Shown: positions 1 to 9,078, numbered from the stretch's first letter. The stretch: DNA of 58,673 bases from Rhodobacteraceae bacterium (ex Bugula neritina AB1) (GCA_001730095.1 MDLF01000001.1:9904-68576); one strand, 5' to 3'. Made by a program: numbers and translations. Notes: a model not told the origin generated them from the letters alone.

Positions 1-2
1 CG

Positions 3-287
3 GTGCACAGGGCGGTGGCGACGGCTGCGGGCTTTGGCGTGATCATTGCGGTGCCCTCTGTCGCGGGCTTTCTGCTGCTGGATATCGATCCGGCCGCAAA
101 ACCGCCCTTTACCATCGGCGCGGTCAATCTGGTGGCCTTCTTCATCGTGATTGCGATGACGCTGATCACCGCACCCTGGGGCGTCAAGCTGGCCCATGCG
201 ATGGACCCCAAACCGCTGAAACGGGTGTTTGGGGCGTTTCTGGTGCTGGTGGCGCTCAATATGCTGCGCAAAGCGTTTGGGTACTAA
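3..287 (+). CDS. TauE/SafE-family permease, C-terminal part (partial)
   Basis: The reading frame is open at the left edge, so only the last 94 codons are present and the true start lies outside the window. The product has two strongly hydrophobic stretches (about residues 8-27 and 38-57), an amphipathic charged segment and a final short hydrophobic helix, the usual end of a TauE/SafE (DUF81) anion permease of the inner membrane. These proteins are linked to export or uptake of sulfite, sulfonates or other small organic anions; the substrate here cannot be read from the fragment. It stops 4 bases before the next ATG, so the two genes are probably co-transcribed. A second, complete family member lies at 31419-32171. 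Confidence 0.75.
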   Translation: MHRAVATAAGFGVIIAVPSVAGFLLLDIDPAAKPPFTIGAVNLVAFFIVIAMTLITAPWGVKLAHAMDPKPLKRVFGAFLVLVALNMLRKAFGY

Positions 288-291
288 GCCA

Positions 292-1089
292 ATGGATCAG
301 CAGGTCGAACAGTTTCAGGATAAGGGCTGGGTGCGCTTTGCCTATGATCCGCAAGTGGCAGAATGGGCCGCGAATGCGCATCAGCACGGGGTAACGGCGC
401 TGGACGACCCGGCCTGCGCCGAGTGGTTCCAATGTGAGCGCACCTGGTTCATCGGTGTGGATGCCTTGCCCAACGATGCCAAGGGCCGCCTGCCGGACGG
501 GCCGCCACTGGCTGGGGCGCCGGTGGCATTCATCAGAAACCTTTACGGCCCTATTCCGGACCTGCACCGGGCACAGGTGTCCTCTGTCTTTGCTGGCTAT
601 CCGCGCCCGCGCCCCGGCGAGGGGGAGGCTGCCTTCCGCTACCGTGTCAAACGCGACGCAGCGCATGTGGACGGGGTCAAGATGTATGGCGAGCACCGCC
701 GCCGCAAGGTCGAGGAACCGCATGCCTGGGTGCTGGGCATCCCGCTGAACGACAGTAGCCCGGATGCTTCTCCGCTGGTGATCTGGGAGGGCAGCCACAG
801 GATCATGCGCCGCGCTTTTGCCGCTGCGTTCGAAGACGTGCCGCAGGCTGACTGGGCGGATGTGGATGTGACTGATGCCTATACGGCAGCCCGCGCCGAA
901 GTGTTCGAGACCTGCCCGCGGATTACAGTACACGCCAAGCCCGGCGAGAGCTATCTTATGCACCGTCTGTGCCTGCACGGGGTTGCGCCCTGGGGCGAGG
1001 GGGCAAGCGCGCCGGAAGAGGGTCGGATGATTGCGTACTTCCGCCCGGAGCTTGCGGATTGGACCAAGAAATGGCTGGCGGAGGGGTAA
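292..1089 (+). CDS. Phytanoyl-CoA dioxygenase-like Fe(II)/2-oxoglutarate oxygenase
   Basis: A 265-residue protein. The ATG at 292 was chosen because it sits 4 bases after the preceding stop; an in-frame start at 229 would overlap that gene. The centre holds AAHVDGVK, which fits the HxD half of the iron-binding facial triad. A distal histidine in MHRLCLHG and an arginine in GRMIAYFRPE fit the third iron ligand and the 2-oxoglutarate carboxylate contact. The conserved phrase WEGSHRIM is common in this fold. I infer a cytosolic non-haem iron oxygenase; the substrate is unknown. Coupling to a TauE-type permease suggests use of a small organic anion, but that is only context. Confidence 0.65.
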   Translation: MDQQVEQFQDKGWVRFAYDPQVAEWAANAHQHGVTALDDPACAEWFQCERTWFIGVDALPNDAKGRLPDGPPLAGAPVAFIRNLYGPIPDLHRAQVSSVFAGYPRPRPGEGEAAFRYRVKRDAAHVDGVKMYGEHRRRKVEEPHAWVLGIPLNDSSPDASPLVIWEGSHRIMRRAFAAAFEDVPQADWADVDVTDAYTAARAEVFETCPRITVHAKPGESYLMHRLCLHGVAPWGEGASAPEEGRMIAYFRPELADWTKKWLAEG

Positions 1090-1223
1090 GAAGCCCAGCG
1101 GTTTAGTATGCCCTTTCTGGGGCAGTTTTTCGGGGAGACCGCTGGACATCCGCTGAGCGTCAAAAGTCAGTTTTCTCGGAAGAGGCGCTGCTTATTTCTG
1201 GTCAGAAGTGGGGTGAACGAGGC

Positions 1224-1385
1224 TTAGAGGGCGCCGCTATTCACGCCATTCACATAGGCGCGCAGCAGTGCAATAGCTAGTCCCAGAGTTGCTAGCAGAA
1301 TGCCCGCAACCAGTTTCCAATTGCTTCCAGTCTTACGCCCGTACATGAACAAACCAACTCCACCACCACAGACAATCCAACCCAT
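1224..1385 (-). CDS. Small membrane protein, 53 residues, unrecognised
   Basis: Reading leftward from the ATG at 1385 gives 53 codons starting MGWIVCGGGVGLFMYG and ending NGVNSGAL. A GAGGAA ribosome site lies 8 bases upstream of the start, which supports translation. Two hydrophobic stretches (residues 2-15 and 27-44) are separated by a basic turn, RKTGSNWK, so a two-helix hairpin in the inner membrane is likely. I do not recognise a family. The gene stands alone between a rightward oxygenase gene and the leftward DUF1289 gene. A run of nine C (its sense strand) lies about 40 bases upstream of the start, where length changes could alter promoter spacing. Confidence 0.6.
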   Translation of the reverse strand: MGWIVCGGGVGLFMYGRKTGSNWKLVAGILLATLGLAIALLRAYVNGVNSGAL

Positions 1386-1560
1386 TATTCAATTCCTCTT
1401 TTGACAATTGGCAGCAACCTATTGGGGGGGGGCATGCTGTCAATTCACCCCCAGGACTGTCAGGTGGAAAACTTTTAATCTGGAGCGTGTTTTTAAGAGT
1501 TTGATTTTAATGATAGAAGTGGCGACATCCGACTTCTTCTCAATAGGTCAGCAATTCTAC

Positions 1561-1588
1561 CCCAATGTTTCGCGCGCGAAACATTGGG
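1561..1588. repeat. 28-bp perfect palindrome
   Basis: Each half is CCCAATGTTTCGCG, followed directly by its exact reverse complement, with no loop. There is no T-run on either side, so it does not look like an intrinsic terminator. It sits in a 254-base gene-free stretch (1386-1639) that is more AT-rich than its surroundings. A dimeric DNA-binding protein site is the most natural reading. Confidence 0.6.
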
Positions 1589-1639
1589 TCAGTGCTTATT
1601 CCGCATGATTTAAAATGCCTTACCCCGCAGCGCGCCGCG

Positions 1640-1876
1640 TTAACCGCGCTTGAGCCTCGCGCCGCGGCCGCCGCGGCGTTTGACCAGTTTGCTGGCGCGC
1701 TCTGGTAGGTCGTTCATGATGCCTGCGCGTTCATCATTGGTCATCTTGGACCAGTCGCGGATCTCGTCGATTGTGCGATAGCAGCCGGTGCAGATGCGCG
1801 ATTCAGGATGGACGACGCAGATCTTGATGCAGGGGGATTGGATTTCGTCCCGTTTCCAAACGTCGTCAGTCATCAT
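1640..1876 (-). CDS. DUF1289-family protein (putative Fe-S/zinc small protein)
   Basis: A 78-residue protein with the full DUF1289 signature: PCIKIC, a spaced CTGCYRT, then EIRDW and DER. The four cysteines are in the pattern C-x3-C-x10-C-x2-C, suggesting a bound metal. The C-terminus is very basic (KLVKRRGGRGARLKRG), which hints at nucleic acid contact. The family has no proven function. The ATG at 1876 abuts the ruvX stop codon, so this is the last gene of the ccmI-ruvX operon; a second ATG one codon later is equally possible. Confidence 0.85.
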   Translation of the reverse strand: MMTDDVWKRDEIQSPCIKICVVHPESRICTGCYRTIDEIRDWSKMTNDERAGIMNDLPERASKLVKRRGGRGARLKRG

Positions 1877-2350
1877 TCACCCGTTCTTCAAATGCCGCAT
1901 TCGGTCCAATGCGCCTTGGAGAATATAGGAAGCCGCGACGTGGTCGATAACCTCTGCGCGGCGTTTGCGTGTCGTATCTGCTTCAAGAAGCGCTTTTTCT
2001 GCTGCCACGGTGCTGAGACGCTCGTCCCAGAAGCCGATCGGCAGATTGCTGAGCTGGCCGAGGTTGCGGGCAAAGGCGCGGGTGGATTGGCAGCGCGGGC
2101 CTTCGGTGCCGTCCATGTTGCGCGGCAGGCCCAGCAGGATGCCGCTGATGTCGCGGGCCTGGATGATCTCCAGCAGGCGGGCAGCATCCACAGAGAACTT
2201 CTTGCGCTTGACGGTTTCCAGCGGCGTGGCCACGGCGCCGATGCGGTCAGAGACGGCAACGCCGATGGTCTTGGTGCCCAGGTCCAGCCCCATCAGTGCG
2301 TTCATCGGCGGCAGGGCGGCGGCGAAATCTTCGAAAACGTCGTGGATCAT
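1877..2350 (-). CDS. ruvX: Putative pre-16S rRNA nuclease YqgF/RuvX
   Basis: A 157-residue member of the YqgF/RuvX RNase H-like family, the usual length. The first catalytic strand reads GLDLGTKTIGVAVSD (residues 21-35), the middle motif ILLGLPRNMDGTEG (about 70-83) and the final acidic motif EVIDHVAASYIL (about 132-143) carries the last catalytic aspartate. In E. coli the protein processes the 5' end of pre-16S rRNA; Holliday-junction resolution was an earlier proposal. Its ATG overlaps the ccmI stop in an ATGA junction, so translation is coupled. Confidence 0.92.
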   Translation of the reverse strand: MIHDVFEDFAAALPPMNALMGLDLGTKTIGVAVSDRIGAVATPLETVKRKKFSVDAARLLEIIQARDISGILLGLPRNMDGTEGPRCQSTRAFARNLGQLSNLPIGFWDERLSTVAAEKALLEADTTRKRRAEVIDHVAASYILQGALDRMRHLKNG

Positions 2351-3585
2351 TCTGTAAGTCCTGCCTGTGCGGCGATTGTGTCCAGCAGCTCCAGCGCCTC
2401 GGGGGTGCCGGCAAAGGCGCTGCTGGCCTCGTCATAAACGGTGCGGGCGCGTTCGGTTTCGCCCAGTACCGACAGGGCGCCGATCAGGCGGGCCCATTCT
2501 TCGGCGCTGCCGCCCTCGGTGGCCAGACGGTCCGACAGGCGGGTAACCATGCCACGGATCATCTCTTGCTGTTCTTCGGCAGAGAGACTTGCGGCGCCTT
2601 GCATGTCCTCGGCGCTGGGGCCGGGCAGGGCGGGGGTGGTGCCACCGCCGGGTGCAATCGGGCGGTGTTCAACACCGGCGCGAAAGGCCATTTCCTCGAT
2701 CTGGCCCTGAATGCCCTTGATCCACAAGGCATCTGCAGGTCCGTCACGCAAAGTTGCGACCCATTCGCGGTAGGCAAGATCCGGGCGGCCGATCTGCCCC
2801 AGCATCAGGCCCCAGTAGTAACGGGCCGGACCATGGGTGGGATCAATCGCCCGGGCTTTTTGCAGATCCGTTTGCGCCTGGGGAGAGACATAGCCACCGG
2901 CCGCCATGATCTTCAGCTCGGCCAATTCGGTGAAATCGCGTGCGTTGACCTGGCCATCGGCCAGGCGGATGTAGTTTGTCTTGGCCTGATAGGCGGCCTT
3001 GAAGTTGCCGAGGTTGGCCTCGTGCTGGGCCAGCAGCGCCTGCCCCTGCGGGTCATCGGCGCGTTCGCCTGCGGTTTTGCGAAGCTGTTCAACCAGCCTG
3101 AGGTAGCCGTCCTCTGCTTCGGGGCGCTCAATCGCTGGAACATCGGCCTCTGCCTCAGCCTGAGAAGGGCGGTTTTCGGCGCGTTCGCCTGCCAGGCGGA
3201 TACGGTCCTGCAGGCCAAGGTCGCCGTAGCCGGGCGCGCCCAGCTGCCAGTACAGGCCCAGGGTGCCGCCAGAGATCAGCAGCGCAGTGGCAATAGCAAA
3301 GCCGAGCGACAGCAAGCGGGGCTGGGCGGGGCCTGATATGCGTTTCTGCACCTGTGCATCAGCTGCCAGAATGCGGCGCGAGATTTCGGTTCGGATGCGC
3401 TCTGCGTCGGCCTCAACGATGACGCCGCGGGCCAAGTCCTTGTCGACTTCACCCAGCTGCTGGCGATAAACCCGCAGATCATAGGCCGCAGCAGGTTCGC
3501 CTTGCTCGCGAGCGCGAATGATGATCATTGCCAGCAGCAGGGCTGCCGAAAGGGCGATAAGGGCGGTGACTGTCCAGAAAACCAT
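2347..3585 (-). CDS. ccmI: Cytochrome c maturation protein CcmI
   Basis: A 412-residue protein starting MVFWTVTALIAL. The ATG at 3585 has GGAGAC just upstream; the longer in-frame extension lacks family likeness. Residues 1-24 form the first membrane helix, followed by the family phrase YDLRVYRQQLGEVDKDL and a second helix near residue 100. The rest is periplasmic TPR-like sequence (FKAAYQAKTNYIRLADG, GPARYYWGLMLGQIGRPD). CcmI presents apocytochrome c to the haem ligation complex. It is apart from ccmABCDG at 32.6-35.4 kb, a common arrangement in this family. It heads the leftward operon with ruvX and the DUF1289 gene. Confidence 0.9.
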   Translation of the reverse strand: MVFWTVTALIALSAALLLAMIIIRAREQGEPAAAYDLRVYRQQLGEVDKDLARGVIVEADAERIRTEISRRILAADAQVQKRISGPAQPRLLSLGFAIATALLISGGTLGLYWQLGAPGYGDLGLQDRIRLAGERAENRPSQAEAEADVPAIERPEAEDGYLRLVEQLRKTAGERADDPQGQALLAQHEANLGNFKAAYQAKTNYIRLADGQVNARDFTELAELKIMAAGGYVSPQAQTDLQKARAIDPTHGPARYYWGLMLGQIGRPDLAYREWVATLRDGPADALWIKGIQGQIEEMAFRAGVEHRPIAPGGGTTPALPGPSAEDMQGAASLSAEEQQEMIRGMVTRLSDRLATEGGSAEEWARLIGALSVLGETERARTVYDEASSAFAGTPEALELLDTIAAQAGLTE

Positions 3586-3773
3586 GCCGTCTCCGTAGTT
3601 TGGTTTTGATCTATATGCGGGGACGGACGAGCGAAAGAGCCAATCTGCCGCGGGATGCTGCAATGCGTCATGATTGGATGTCGCAATATGGCAGAAACAG
3701 GGCGATAAACGGCACTGCTCAGCCATGCGTTTCGGGCATACCCGCTTTCAGATACGAACCATCGGATTCGCTC

Positions 3774-5018
3774 ATGAAACGCTATTCAGTCTTTGCTGTT
3801 GCGCGGGAAGCCCTGCGCTATCACACCGGATGGGAGCGCGCCTGGCGCTCGCCGGAACCCAAACGTCACTACGATGTCGTCATCGTGGGTGCGGGTGGGC
3901 ATGGCCTTGCCACTGCCTACTACCTGGGGAAAAACTTCGGCATTACCAATGTCGCAATTATCGAGAAGGGCTGGCTGGGTGGCGGCAATACGGGCCGTAA
4001 CACCACCATCATCCGCTCGAACTACCTGCAGGATCCCTCGGCTGCGATCTATGAAAAGGCGCGCAGCCTCTATGAGACCATGTCGCAGGATCTGAACTAC
4101 AATGTGATGTTCAGCCCGCGCGGTGTGATCATGCTGGCCCAGACCGAGCATGAGATCCGCGGTTATAAACGCACCGCCCATGCCAACCAGCAGCAGGGTG
4201 TGCAGACCGAGTGGATCAGCCCCGAGCGCGTCAAAGAGATCGTGCCGATCATCAACCTGGATGGTCCGCGTTACCCGGTGCTGGGCGGTCTTTATCAGGA
4301 ACGCGGCGGCACTGCCCGTCACGATGCTGTGGCCTGGGGCTATGCGCGGGCTTGTTCCGACATGGGCATGGATATCATCCAGAAATGTGAAGTCACCGGC
4401 GTGCGCACCGAGAACGGCCGCACCGTGGGTGTCGACACCACCAAAGGCCCTATCGACTGCGACAAGATTGGCATGATCGTTGCGGGTAACGCCTCTGTAC
4501 TGTCGGAAATGGCGGGCTTCCGTCTGCCGATGGAATCCGTGGCCCTGCAGGCAATGGTATCTGAGCCGATCAAACCCTGCATGGATGTGGTTGTGATGGC
4601 CAATACCGTGCACGGCTATATGTCCCAGTCCGACAAGGGCGAGATGGTCATTGGCGGCGGCACTGACGGGTTCAACAACTACACCCAGCGCGGCAGCTTC
4701 CACCATATCGAGGAAACCGTGCGCGCCCTGGTCGAAACCTTCCCGATGGTCAGCCGCCTGAAGATGCTGCGCCAGTGGGGCGGCATCGTGGATGTGACCG
4801 GCGACCGCTCGCCGATCATCTCGAAAACACCGGTCCAGAACTGCTTTATCAACTGTGGCTGGGGCACCGGCGGCTTTAAATCCATCCCGGGTTCGGGCTG
4901 GGCGATGGCAGAGCTGATGGCCACTGGCCATTCGCCGCTGACCGAGGAGTTCACGATCAACCGCTTCAAAGAAGGCAAGTTCATCGACGAGAGCGTCGCC
5001 GCCGGTGTGGCGCACTAA
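3774..5018 (+). CDS. soxB: Sarcosine oxidase beta subunit
   Basis: A 414-residue flavoprotein, the normal size of the beta chain of heterotetrameric sarcosine oxidase (this soxB is not the thiosulfate-oxidation gene). The FAD Rossmann motif VVIVGAGGHGLATAYYLG spans residues 35-52, and GGGNTGRNTTIIRSNYLQ just after it is typical of the beta chain. The ATG at 3774 gives the family N-terminus MKRYSVFAVAREAL; the ribosome site is weak. The subunit binds FAD and covalent FMN and oxidises sarcosine to glycine, passing the methylene to tetrahydrofolate on the alpha chain and electrons to O2. First gene of soxBDAG. Confidence 0.95.
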   Translation: MKRYSVFAVAREALRYHTGWERAWRSPEPKRHYDVVIVGAGGHGLATAYYLGKNFGITNVAIIEKGWLGGGNTGRNTTIIRSNYLQDPSAAIYEKARSLYETMSQDLNYNVMFSPRGVIMLAQTEHEIRGYKRTAHANQQQGVQTEWISPERVKEIVPIINLDGPRYPVLGGLYQERGGTARHDAVAWGYARACSDMGMDIIQKCEVTGVRTENGRTVGVDTTKGPIDCDKIGMIVAGNASVLSEMAGFRLPMESVALQAMVSEPIKPCMDVVVMANTVHGYMSQSDKGEMVIGGGTDGFNNYTQRGSFHHIEETVRALVETFPMVSRLKMLRQWGGIVDVTGDRSPIISKTPVQNCFINCGWGTGGFKSIPGSGWAMAELMATGHSPLTEEFTINRFKEGKFIDESVAAGVAH

Positions 5019-5051
5019 CGCTGCAAAATTCAATACTATGGAGCAAGCACC

Positions 5052-5390
5052 ATGCTGATCCTTGAATGCCCCTATTGCGGCGTCAAAGCCGAAGAAACCG
5101 AACTGGCCGCGGGCGGCGAAGCGCATCTGAAGCGCTTTGGCCCCGGCTCCTCGGATGATGAGTTCCATGACTATCTGTTCATGCGTGAAAACCCCAAAGG
5201 CGTTCACTTTGAGCGCTGGCGCCATGCCAATGGCTGCGGCAAGTGGTTCCACGCCGCGCGCTGCACCATGACGCTGGAGGTCTTTGGCACCTACACGGCG
5301 CAGACCTCAGTGCCGACGCAGGAGATCATCGACAAGATCGCTGCCAAGCGCCCGGGTTGGACCTGGCGCGAATTTGCGGACGAAAAGTAA
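5052..5390 (+). CDS. soxD: Sarcosine oxidase delta subunit
   Basis: A 112-residue protein starting MLILECPYCGVKAEE. The cysteines in CPYCG (residues 6-10) and the later GCGKWFHAARCTM match the zinc-binding site of the delta subunit, which is structural and cytoplasmic. GGAG lies 9 bases before the ATG. It sits 33 bases after soxB and 52 before soxA, in the standard order of the operon. Confidence 0.95.
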   Translation: MLILECPYCGVKAEETELAAGGEAHLKRFGPGSSDDEFHDYLFMRENPKGVHFERWRHANGCGKWFHAARCTMTLEVFGTYTAQTSVPTQEIIDKIAAKRPGWTWREFADEK

Positions 5391-5442
5391 TGATCCTCCG
5401 CCTGACTGAAACACCCGCTTTTCTCTTGAAAGGTCTGAGCAC

Positions 5443-8400
5443 ATGAGCACGCGTCTCGCCAATCAGGGCCGGCTGATCGACCGCTCCAAACAGATCGACT
5501 TCACCTTCAACGGCAAGTCCATGAAGGGTTTTGCCGGCGATACGCTGGCATCCGCACTCCTGGCCAATGGCCAGGTGATGATGGGCCGGTCGTTCAAATA
5601 CCACCGTCCGCGCGGCGTCGTGGCATCGGGTTCGGAAGAGCCCAATGCGCTGATGCAGCTGGGCGTGGGCGACCGTTACGAGCCGAACCAGCGCGCCACC
5701 ACCACCGAGCTGTTCTCGGGGTTGTCGGCAAATTCGCAGAACCACTGGCCGAGCCTGGAGTTCGACGTTCTGTCGATCAACAACAAGCTGAGCCGTTTTC
5801 TGACCGCCGGTTTCTATTACAAGATGTTCATCCACCCGCGTCCGCTGTGGAAACACGTCTATGAGCCGATCATCCGCAAGTCCGCAGGTCTGGGCGCAGC
5901 CCCCGACAAGGAACTGAAGGACGCCGACACCTACGAGCACTTCTATTTCTTTGCGGATGTGCTGGTCATTGGCGGCGGCGTTGCCGGTCTGCAGGCAGCC
6001 AAGGCAGCTGCGGCATCCGGCGCCAAGGTGCTGGTGCTGGAGCAGAACAATTTCTGGGGCGGCCGCGCGCCGGTTGACGGCGGCACCATCGACGGTGATA
6101 CCCCTGACGCCTGGATCGCCAAGACCCTGGCTGAGCTGCGCGATATGGACAACGTCACCCTGCGCGACCGGTGCATGGGGTCTGGTGTTTATGACCACGG
6201 CTATGCCCTGGGCTATGAACGCCTGACCGACCACGCACCGGGTCAGGGTGGTCCGCGCCACCGTCTGTGGCGGATCCGCGCCAGCCAGATCGTCACCGCA
6301 ACCGGTGCGATTGAACGTCCGCTGTCCTTTGCCGGCAACGATGTTCCTGGTGTGATGCTGGCGGCCTCGATGCGCGATTATGTGGTGAACTGGGGCATCA
6401 ACCCGGGCCAGAAGGTTGTGGTTGCAACCAACAACGACGACGCCTACCGCACCGCACTGGTGCTGCATGAAGCGGGCGTCGAAGTGGTCCGCGTGATCGA
6501 CACCCGCGAAACCGGCGGCGGCGCGCTGATGGAAGCGGTCCGCGAAAAAGGTATCCGGGTTGAGCTGGGCCGTGCCATTGCCAAGGTGAAGGACGGCAAA
6601 TGCGTGACCGAAGTCGCCATCTGCGCCCAGAACGGCGAAGGCGGTGCGCGTGAAACCGTGCAGGCCGATGCAGTTGCGATGTCCGGCGGCTGGTCGCCGG
6701 TGGTGCACCTGTGGTCCCACTGTGGCGGCAAGCTGATCTGGGATGAAGCGAACGCCAACTTCCGTCCCGATGCCTCCCGTCCGCCGCTGGGCCATGACGG
6801 CAATGGTTTTGTTGTGCCTGCGGGCGCTGCAAACGGCGAATTCGGTCTGGCTGCGCTGCTGGAAGACGCAGCAGCGGCTGGTGCCAAGGCGGCCGAAGCG
6901 GCTGGCTTCCCGGCGAAATCCGTGGCGGCTGCCAAGGGTGAATCCGCAGCAGAATTGCAGATGGAAGCGGTCTGGCTGATGCCTGCCAAGGCGGACATCA
7001 AGCTGCGCATGAAGACCTGGCTGGACTATCAGAACGACGTGAAAGTGTCGGACGTTCAGCTGGCGGCCCGCGAAGGCTATGAAAGCGTCGAGCACACCAA
7101 GCGGTATACCACGCTGGGCATGGCGACCGACCAGGGCAAGCTGTCGAACATCAACGGCCTGGCCATTCTGGCCGACAGCCTGAACTCGGAAATTCCGCAG
7201 GTGGGTACCACCACTTTCCGTCCGCCCTACCATCCGATCTCGCTGGGCGCGATCGCCGGTGAGGCACGGGCCGAGATCTTCCAGCCGGTGCGCAAGACAC
7301 CGATTGCTGACTGGATGGATCAGAACGGCGCGGATTGGGAGCCGGTTGGCCAGTGGCGCCGTCCGTTCTCCATCAACAAGCCCGGTGAGGACCGTCATGC
7401 CGCGGTGAACCGCGAGGTTAAGAACACCCGCGAGAACCTCGGCCTGCTGGACGCCTCGACCCTGGGCAAGCTGGTGGTCAAAGGCCCCGACGCAGGCAAG
7501 TTCCTGGACATGATGTACACCAACATGATGTCGACGCTGAAGATCGGCAAATGCCGCTATGGCCTGATGTGCACCGAGAACGGCTTCCTGATGGACGACG
7601 GTGTGGTTGCCCGCATCGACGAGGACACCTGGCTGTGCCACACCACCACCGGCGGTGCCGAGCGCATCCACGGCTGGATGGAAGAATGGCTGCAGACCGA
7701 ATGGTGGGACTGGAAAGTCTATGTGGCCAATGTGACCGAGCAATACGCGCAGATCGCTGTGGTTGGCCCCAACGCCCGCAAGGTGCTGGAGAAGCTGAAC
7801 GCGGCAGCGGGCGGCGGCATGGATGTCAGCAAAGAGGCGCTGCCCTTCATGGAATGGCGCGACGGCAAGATCGGTGAATTCGACGCCCGGGCTTACCGGA
7901 TCTCCTTCTCGGGCGAGCTGTCCTATGAGATCGCGGTTGCGGCCTCTGAGGGTCAGGCGTTCTGGGATGCGCTGATGGAGGCAGGCAAGGAATTCGGCGT
8001 CATGCCTTATGGCACGGAGACCCTGCACATCCTGCGGGCCGAAAAAGGTTTCATCATGATCGGCGACGAGACTGATGGCACCGTGATCCCGCAGGATCTG
8101 GGTCTGCATTGGGCGCTGTCCAAGAAGAAAGAAGACTATCTGGGCAAACGCGCGCAGGCGCGCTCTCATATGGTCGATCCGGAACGCTGGCAGCTGGTTG
8201 GTCTGGAAACCGTCGATGGTTCGGTGCTGCCTGACGGTGCCTATGCGGTGGGTGAAGGCGTTAACGCCAACGGCCAGCGCAACATGATCGGCCGGGTGAC
8301 CTCGACCTATTTCTCCGCCACCCTGAACAAGGGCATCGCCATGGGCCTGGTCAAACACGGTCCCAAGCGGATGGGTGAAGTGATCGAATTCCCGGGCACC

Positions 8401-8475
8401 GACGGTGTGACCTACAAAGCCAAGATCGTTGACCCGGTCTTCTACGACAAGGAAGGGGAAAAGCAGAATGTCTAA
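5443..8475 (+). CDS. soxA: Sarcosine oxidase alpha subunit
   Basis: A 1010-residue protein, full length for the alpha chain. The N-terminal 100 residues form a ferredoxin-like domain (GDTLASALLANG, MMGRSFKYHRPRG). Residues about 172-190 hold the NAD(+) binding motif VLVIGGGVAGLQAAKA. A central pyridine-nucleotide oxidoreductase-like domain follows, and from about residue 610 a GcvT-like tetrahydrofolate-binding domain (RRPFSINKPGEDRHAAVNRE onward). The GcvT-like part takes the methylene from the sarcosine imine to form 5,10-methylene-THF. AAAGG lies upstream of the ATG. The stop overlaps the soxG start by 8 bases. Confidence 0.96.
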   Translation: MSTRLANQGRLIDRSKQIDFTFNGKSMKGFAGDTLASALLANGQVMMGRSFKYHRPRGVVASGSEEPNALMQLGVGDRYEPNQRATTTELFSGLSANSQNHWPSLEFDVLSINNKLSRFLTAGFYYKMFIHPRPLWKHVYEPIIRKSAGLGAAPDKELKDADTYEHFYFFADVLVIGGGVAGLQAAKAAAASGAKVLVLEQNNFWGGRAPVDGGTIDGDTPDAWIAKTLAELRDMDNVTLRDRCMGSGVYDHGYALGYERLTDHAPGQGGPRHRLWRIRASQIVTATGAIERPLSFAGNDVPGVMLAASMRDYVVNWGINPGQKVVVATNNDDAYRTALVLHEAGVEVVRVIDTRETGGGALMEAVREKGIRVELGRAIAKVKDGKCVTEVAICAQNGEGGARETVQADAVAMSGGWSPVVHLWSHCGGKLIWDEANANFRPDASRPPLGHDGNGFVVPAGAANGEFGLAALLEDAAAAGAKAAEAAGFPAKSVAAAKGESAAELQMEAVWLMPAKADIKLRMKTWLDYQNDVKVSDVQLAAREGYESVEHTKRYTTLGMATDQGKLSNINGLAILADSLNSEIPQVGTTTFRPPYHPISLGAIAGEARAEIFQPVRKTPIADWMDQNGADWEPVGQWRRPFSINKPGEDRHAAVNREVKNTRENLGLLDASTLGKLVVKGPDAGKFLDMMYTNMMSTLKIGKCRYGLMCTENGFLMDDGVVARIDEDTWLCHTTTGGAERIHGWMEEWLQTEWWDWKVYVANVTEQYAQIAVVGPNARKVLEKLNAAAGGGMDVSKEALPFMEWRDGKIGEFDARAYRISFSGELSYEIAVAASEGQAFWDALMEAGKEFGVMPYGTETLHILRAEKGFIMIGDETDGTVIPQDLGLHWALSKKKEDYLGKRAQARSHMVDPERWQLVGLETVDGSVLPDGAYAVGEGVNANGQRNMIGRVTSTYFSATLNKGIAMGLVKHGPKRMGEVIEFPGTDGVTYKAKIVDPVFYDKEGEKQNV

Positions 8476-9034
8476 GGCTGTTTCCGTACTGAACGGCGCC
8501 CAGTATACCGGGCTGGCCAAGGTCGAGGACGCGGGGCTGCAGGGCATGATCACCCTGCGCGGCGATCTGGGTTCATCGGCGCTGAAGGCGGCTGTCAAAG
8601 CCGCCACCGGCGCCGAGGTTCCGGGTCAGGGGTCTGTCAATGTTGCCGAAAACGGCGCCGTTGCCTGGATGTCCACCGACGAGCTGCTGCTCTTGGTGCC
8701 ATATGAGGACGCGGTTGCCAAAACCGCCGAAGTGGCTGAGGCGCTGAAAGGCGAGCACGCGCTGGCTGTGAACGTCTCGGATGCCCGTGCCTTCTTCCGT
8801 CTGTCGGGCGAGGGCGCGCGCGAGGTGCTGGGTAAAGTGAGCCCGGTGGACTTTGACGAGGCTGCCTTCAAGGCGGGTCAGTTCCGCCGTTCGCGCCTGG
8901 CGCAGGTGGCTGGCGCATTCTGGCTGAACGAGGACGGCAGCTTTTACATCGTCTGCTTCCGCTCAGTTGGCGAATATGTGTTCAAATTGCTGAGCACCGC
9001 GGCGCATCCACAAAGTAAGGTGGGCGTTTATTAA
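8468..9034 (+). CDS. soxG: Sarcosine oxidase gamma subunit
   Basis: A 188-residue protein starting MSKAVSVLNGAQYTG. The ATG at 8468 overlaps the end of soxA, typical of translational coupling. The GcvT-like half-domain features FRLSGEGAREVLGKVSPVDFD and FRRSRLAQVAGAFWL are characteristic of SoxG. It completes the alpha-beta-gamma-delta heterotetramer. No folate genes (folD, glyA, purU) follow; the operon is closed by a hairpin terminator at 9079. Confidence 0.93.
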   Translation: MSKAVSVLNGAQYTGLAKVEDAGLQGMITLRGDLGSSALKAAVKAATGAEVPGQGSVNVAENGAVAWMSTDELLLLVPYEDAVAKTAEVAEALKGEHALAVNVSDARAFFRLSGEGAREVLGKVSPVDFDEAAFKAGQFRRSRLAQVAGAFWLNEDGSFYIVCFRSVGEYVFKLLSTAAHPQSKVGVY

Positions 9035-9078
9035 AATTTTCGCTCGCTTTTTTCTTGTGACGCCATTGCGCGTCATTT

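Noticed and set aside
1408-1608. 66-codon rightward frame over the G-run and the palindrome
   Set aside because: No ribosome site, and it would place both the homopolymer and a perfect palindrome inside a coding region without family support.
5326-8607. 1093-codon leftward frame opposite soxA
   Set aside because: Antisense of a clearly conserved gene in GC-rich DNA; amino-acid composition (His/Arg/Gly/Val-rich) is typical of a shadow frame.
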